NCBI GenBank assembly: GCA_015904075.1
Contig: JABMDH010000139.1
Location: forward strand, 1-22,590
Reading direction: 5' to 3'
Length of the DNA: 22,590 bases
Origin: Nitrospira sp.
Lineage (GTDB): Bacteria; Nitrospirota; Nitrospiria; Nitrospirales; Nitrospiraceae
Part shown: piece by piece, positions 22,519-22,590 of the stretch
How the letters are laid out: each line of letters starts with the position of its first letter
Numbering within the stretch: position 1 is the first letter of the stretch
The notes under the pieces: model-generated
Told to the model about the DNA's origin: nothing
Databases searched by the model: none
Seen by the model: only the letters and a program-made list of their open reading frames with translations
Position numbers and translations under genes: made by a program

Positions 22519-22590
22519 ATGTCGAGGCATTGGTTTTTTCGACGGCGTGCCGATCAGGGAGATTGGTACTGCGCATCCTTCTTTCATAGC
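22519..22590 (+). CDS. Possible start of a further gene, cut by right edge
   Basis: An ATG at 22519 stays open for 24 codons to the end of the window (MSRHWFFRRRADQGDW and on). AGGT at 22506-22509 lies 9 nt upstream as a weak Shine-Dalgarno. No family can be named, and the frame may be chance. Confidence 0.25.
   Translation, partial: MSRHWFFRRRADQGDWYCASFFHS

Noticed and set aside
22390..22587. Minus-strand open frame at the right edge
   Set aside because: It runs into the bactofilin gene and has no ribosome site or familiar motif.
1..22590. CRISPR array, tRNA, rRNA or insertion sequence
   Set aside because: No regularly spaced repeats, tRNA-like arms, transposase genes or paired terminal repeats were noticed by eye; a tRNA or Rfam scan was not possible.

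Overview
The window looks like chromosome from a Gram-negative bacterium of the Nitrospira type (phylum Nitrospirota). This is an inference. It rests on moderately high GC, LpxC (lipid A synthesis), a Wolinella/Bacillus-like succinate dehydrogenase/fumarate reductase set with a di-haem cytochrome b, many two-component/c-di-GMP proteins, a bactofilin, and a lysine-rich micro-ORF. No 16S rRNA, tRNA, insertion sequence or CRISPR array is visible, so the assignment is not firm.

Layout. (1) 1-1229: the 5' end of an inositol-monophosphatase-family gene on the minus strand runs off the left edge. It is followed by an AT-rich regulatory region with a near-consensus sigma-70 promoter, a HARE-HTH coiled-coil protein, a possible 12-codon lysine-rich ORF and a strong intrinsic terminator. 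(2) 1344-2273: lpxC on the minus strand, then a 589-bp divergent intergenic region. (3) 2863-8669: four tightly coupled genes (overlaps of 4 bp, spacing of 1 bp, overlap of 4 bp) encoding a TolC-type outer-membrane lipoprotein, a periplasmic adaptor (HlyD family), a GAF-TM-HlyD fusion, and a PqqD-like/M50 site-2-protease/HlyD fusion. (4) 8836-13501: a good sigma-54 promoter and a 1532-residue surface-type protein (DUF4347, beta-sandwich domains, cadherin-like repeats, CSPG-like repeat, proline-rich linker, C-terminal membrane segment and basic tail). (5) 13763-16932: an overlapping histidine kinase and a receiver-diguanylate cyclase. (6) 17203-20693: sdhC-sdhA-sdhB. (7) 20833-22437: a zinc-ribbon PilZ protein, a small convergent hypothetical gene, and a bactofilin.

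How the parts fit. The most interesting block is 2863-16932. Its export genes provide an outer-membrane channel, three adaptor-type proteins and a membrane metalloprotease, but no ABC ATPase and no RND pump is encoded beside them. The next gene encodes a very large adhesin-like protein with no classical signal peptide, a conserved-looking LESRLMFDGA element near its N terminus and a C-terminal membrane anchor. The downstream kinase plus diguanylate cyclase (intact GGEEF and I-site) and the nearby PilZ protein suggest control by phosphorelay and c-di-GMP. I propose that this is a dedicated, ABC-less export or display system for the giant protein. The gene content is seen directly; the function is inference. 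The sdh operon is core metabolism (TCA or reductive TCA cycle) and probably unrelated.
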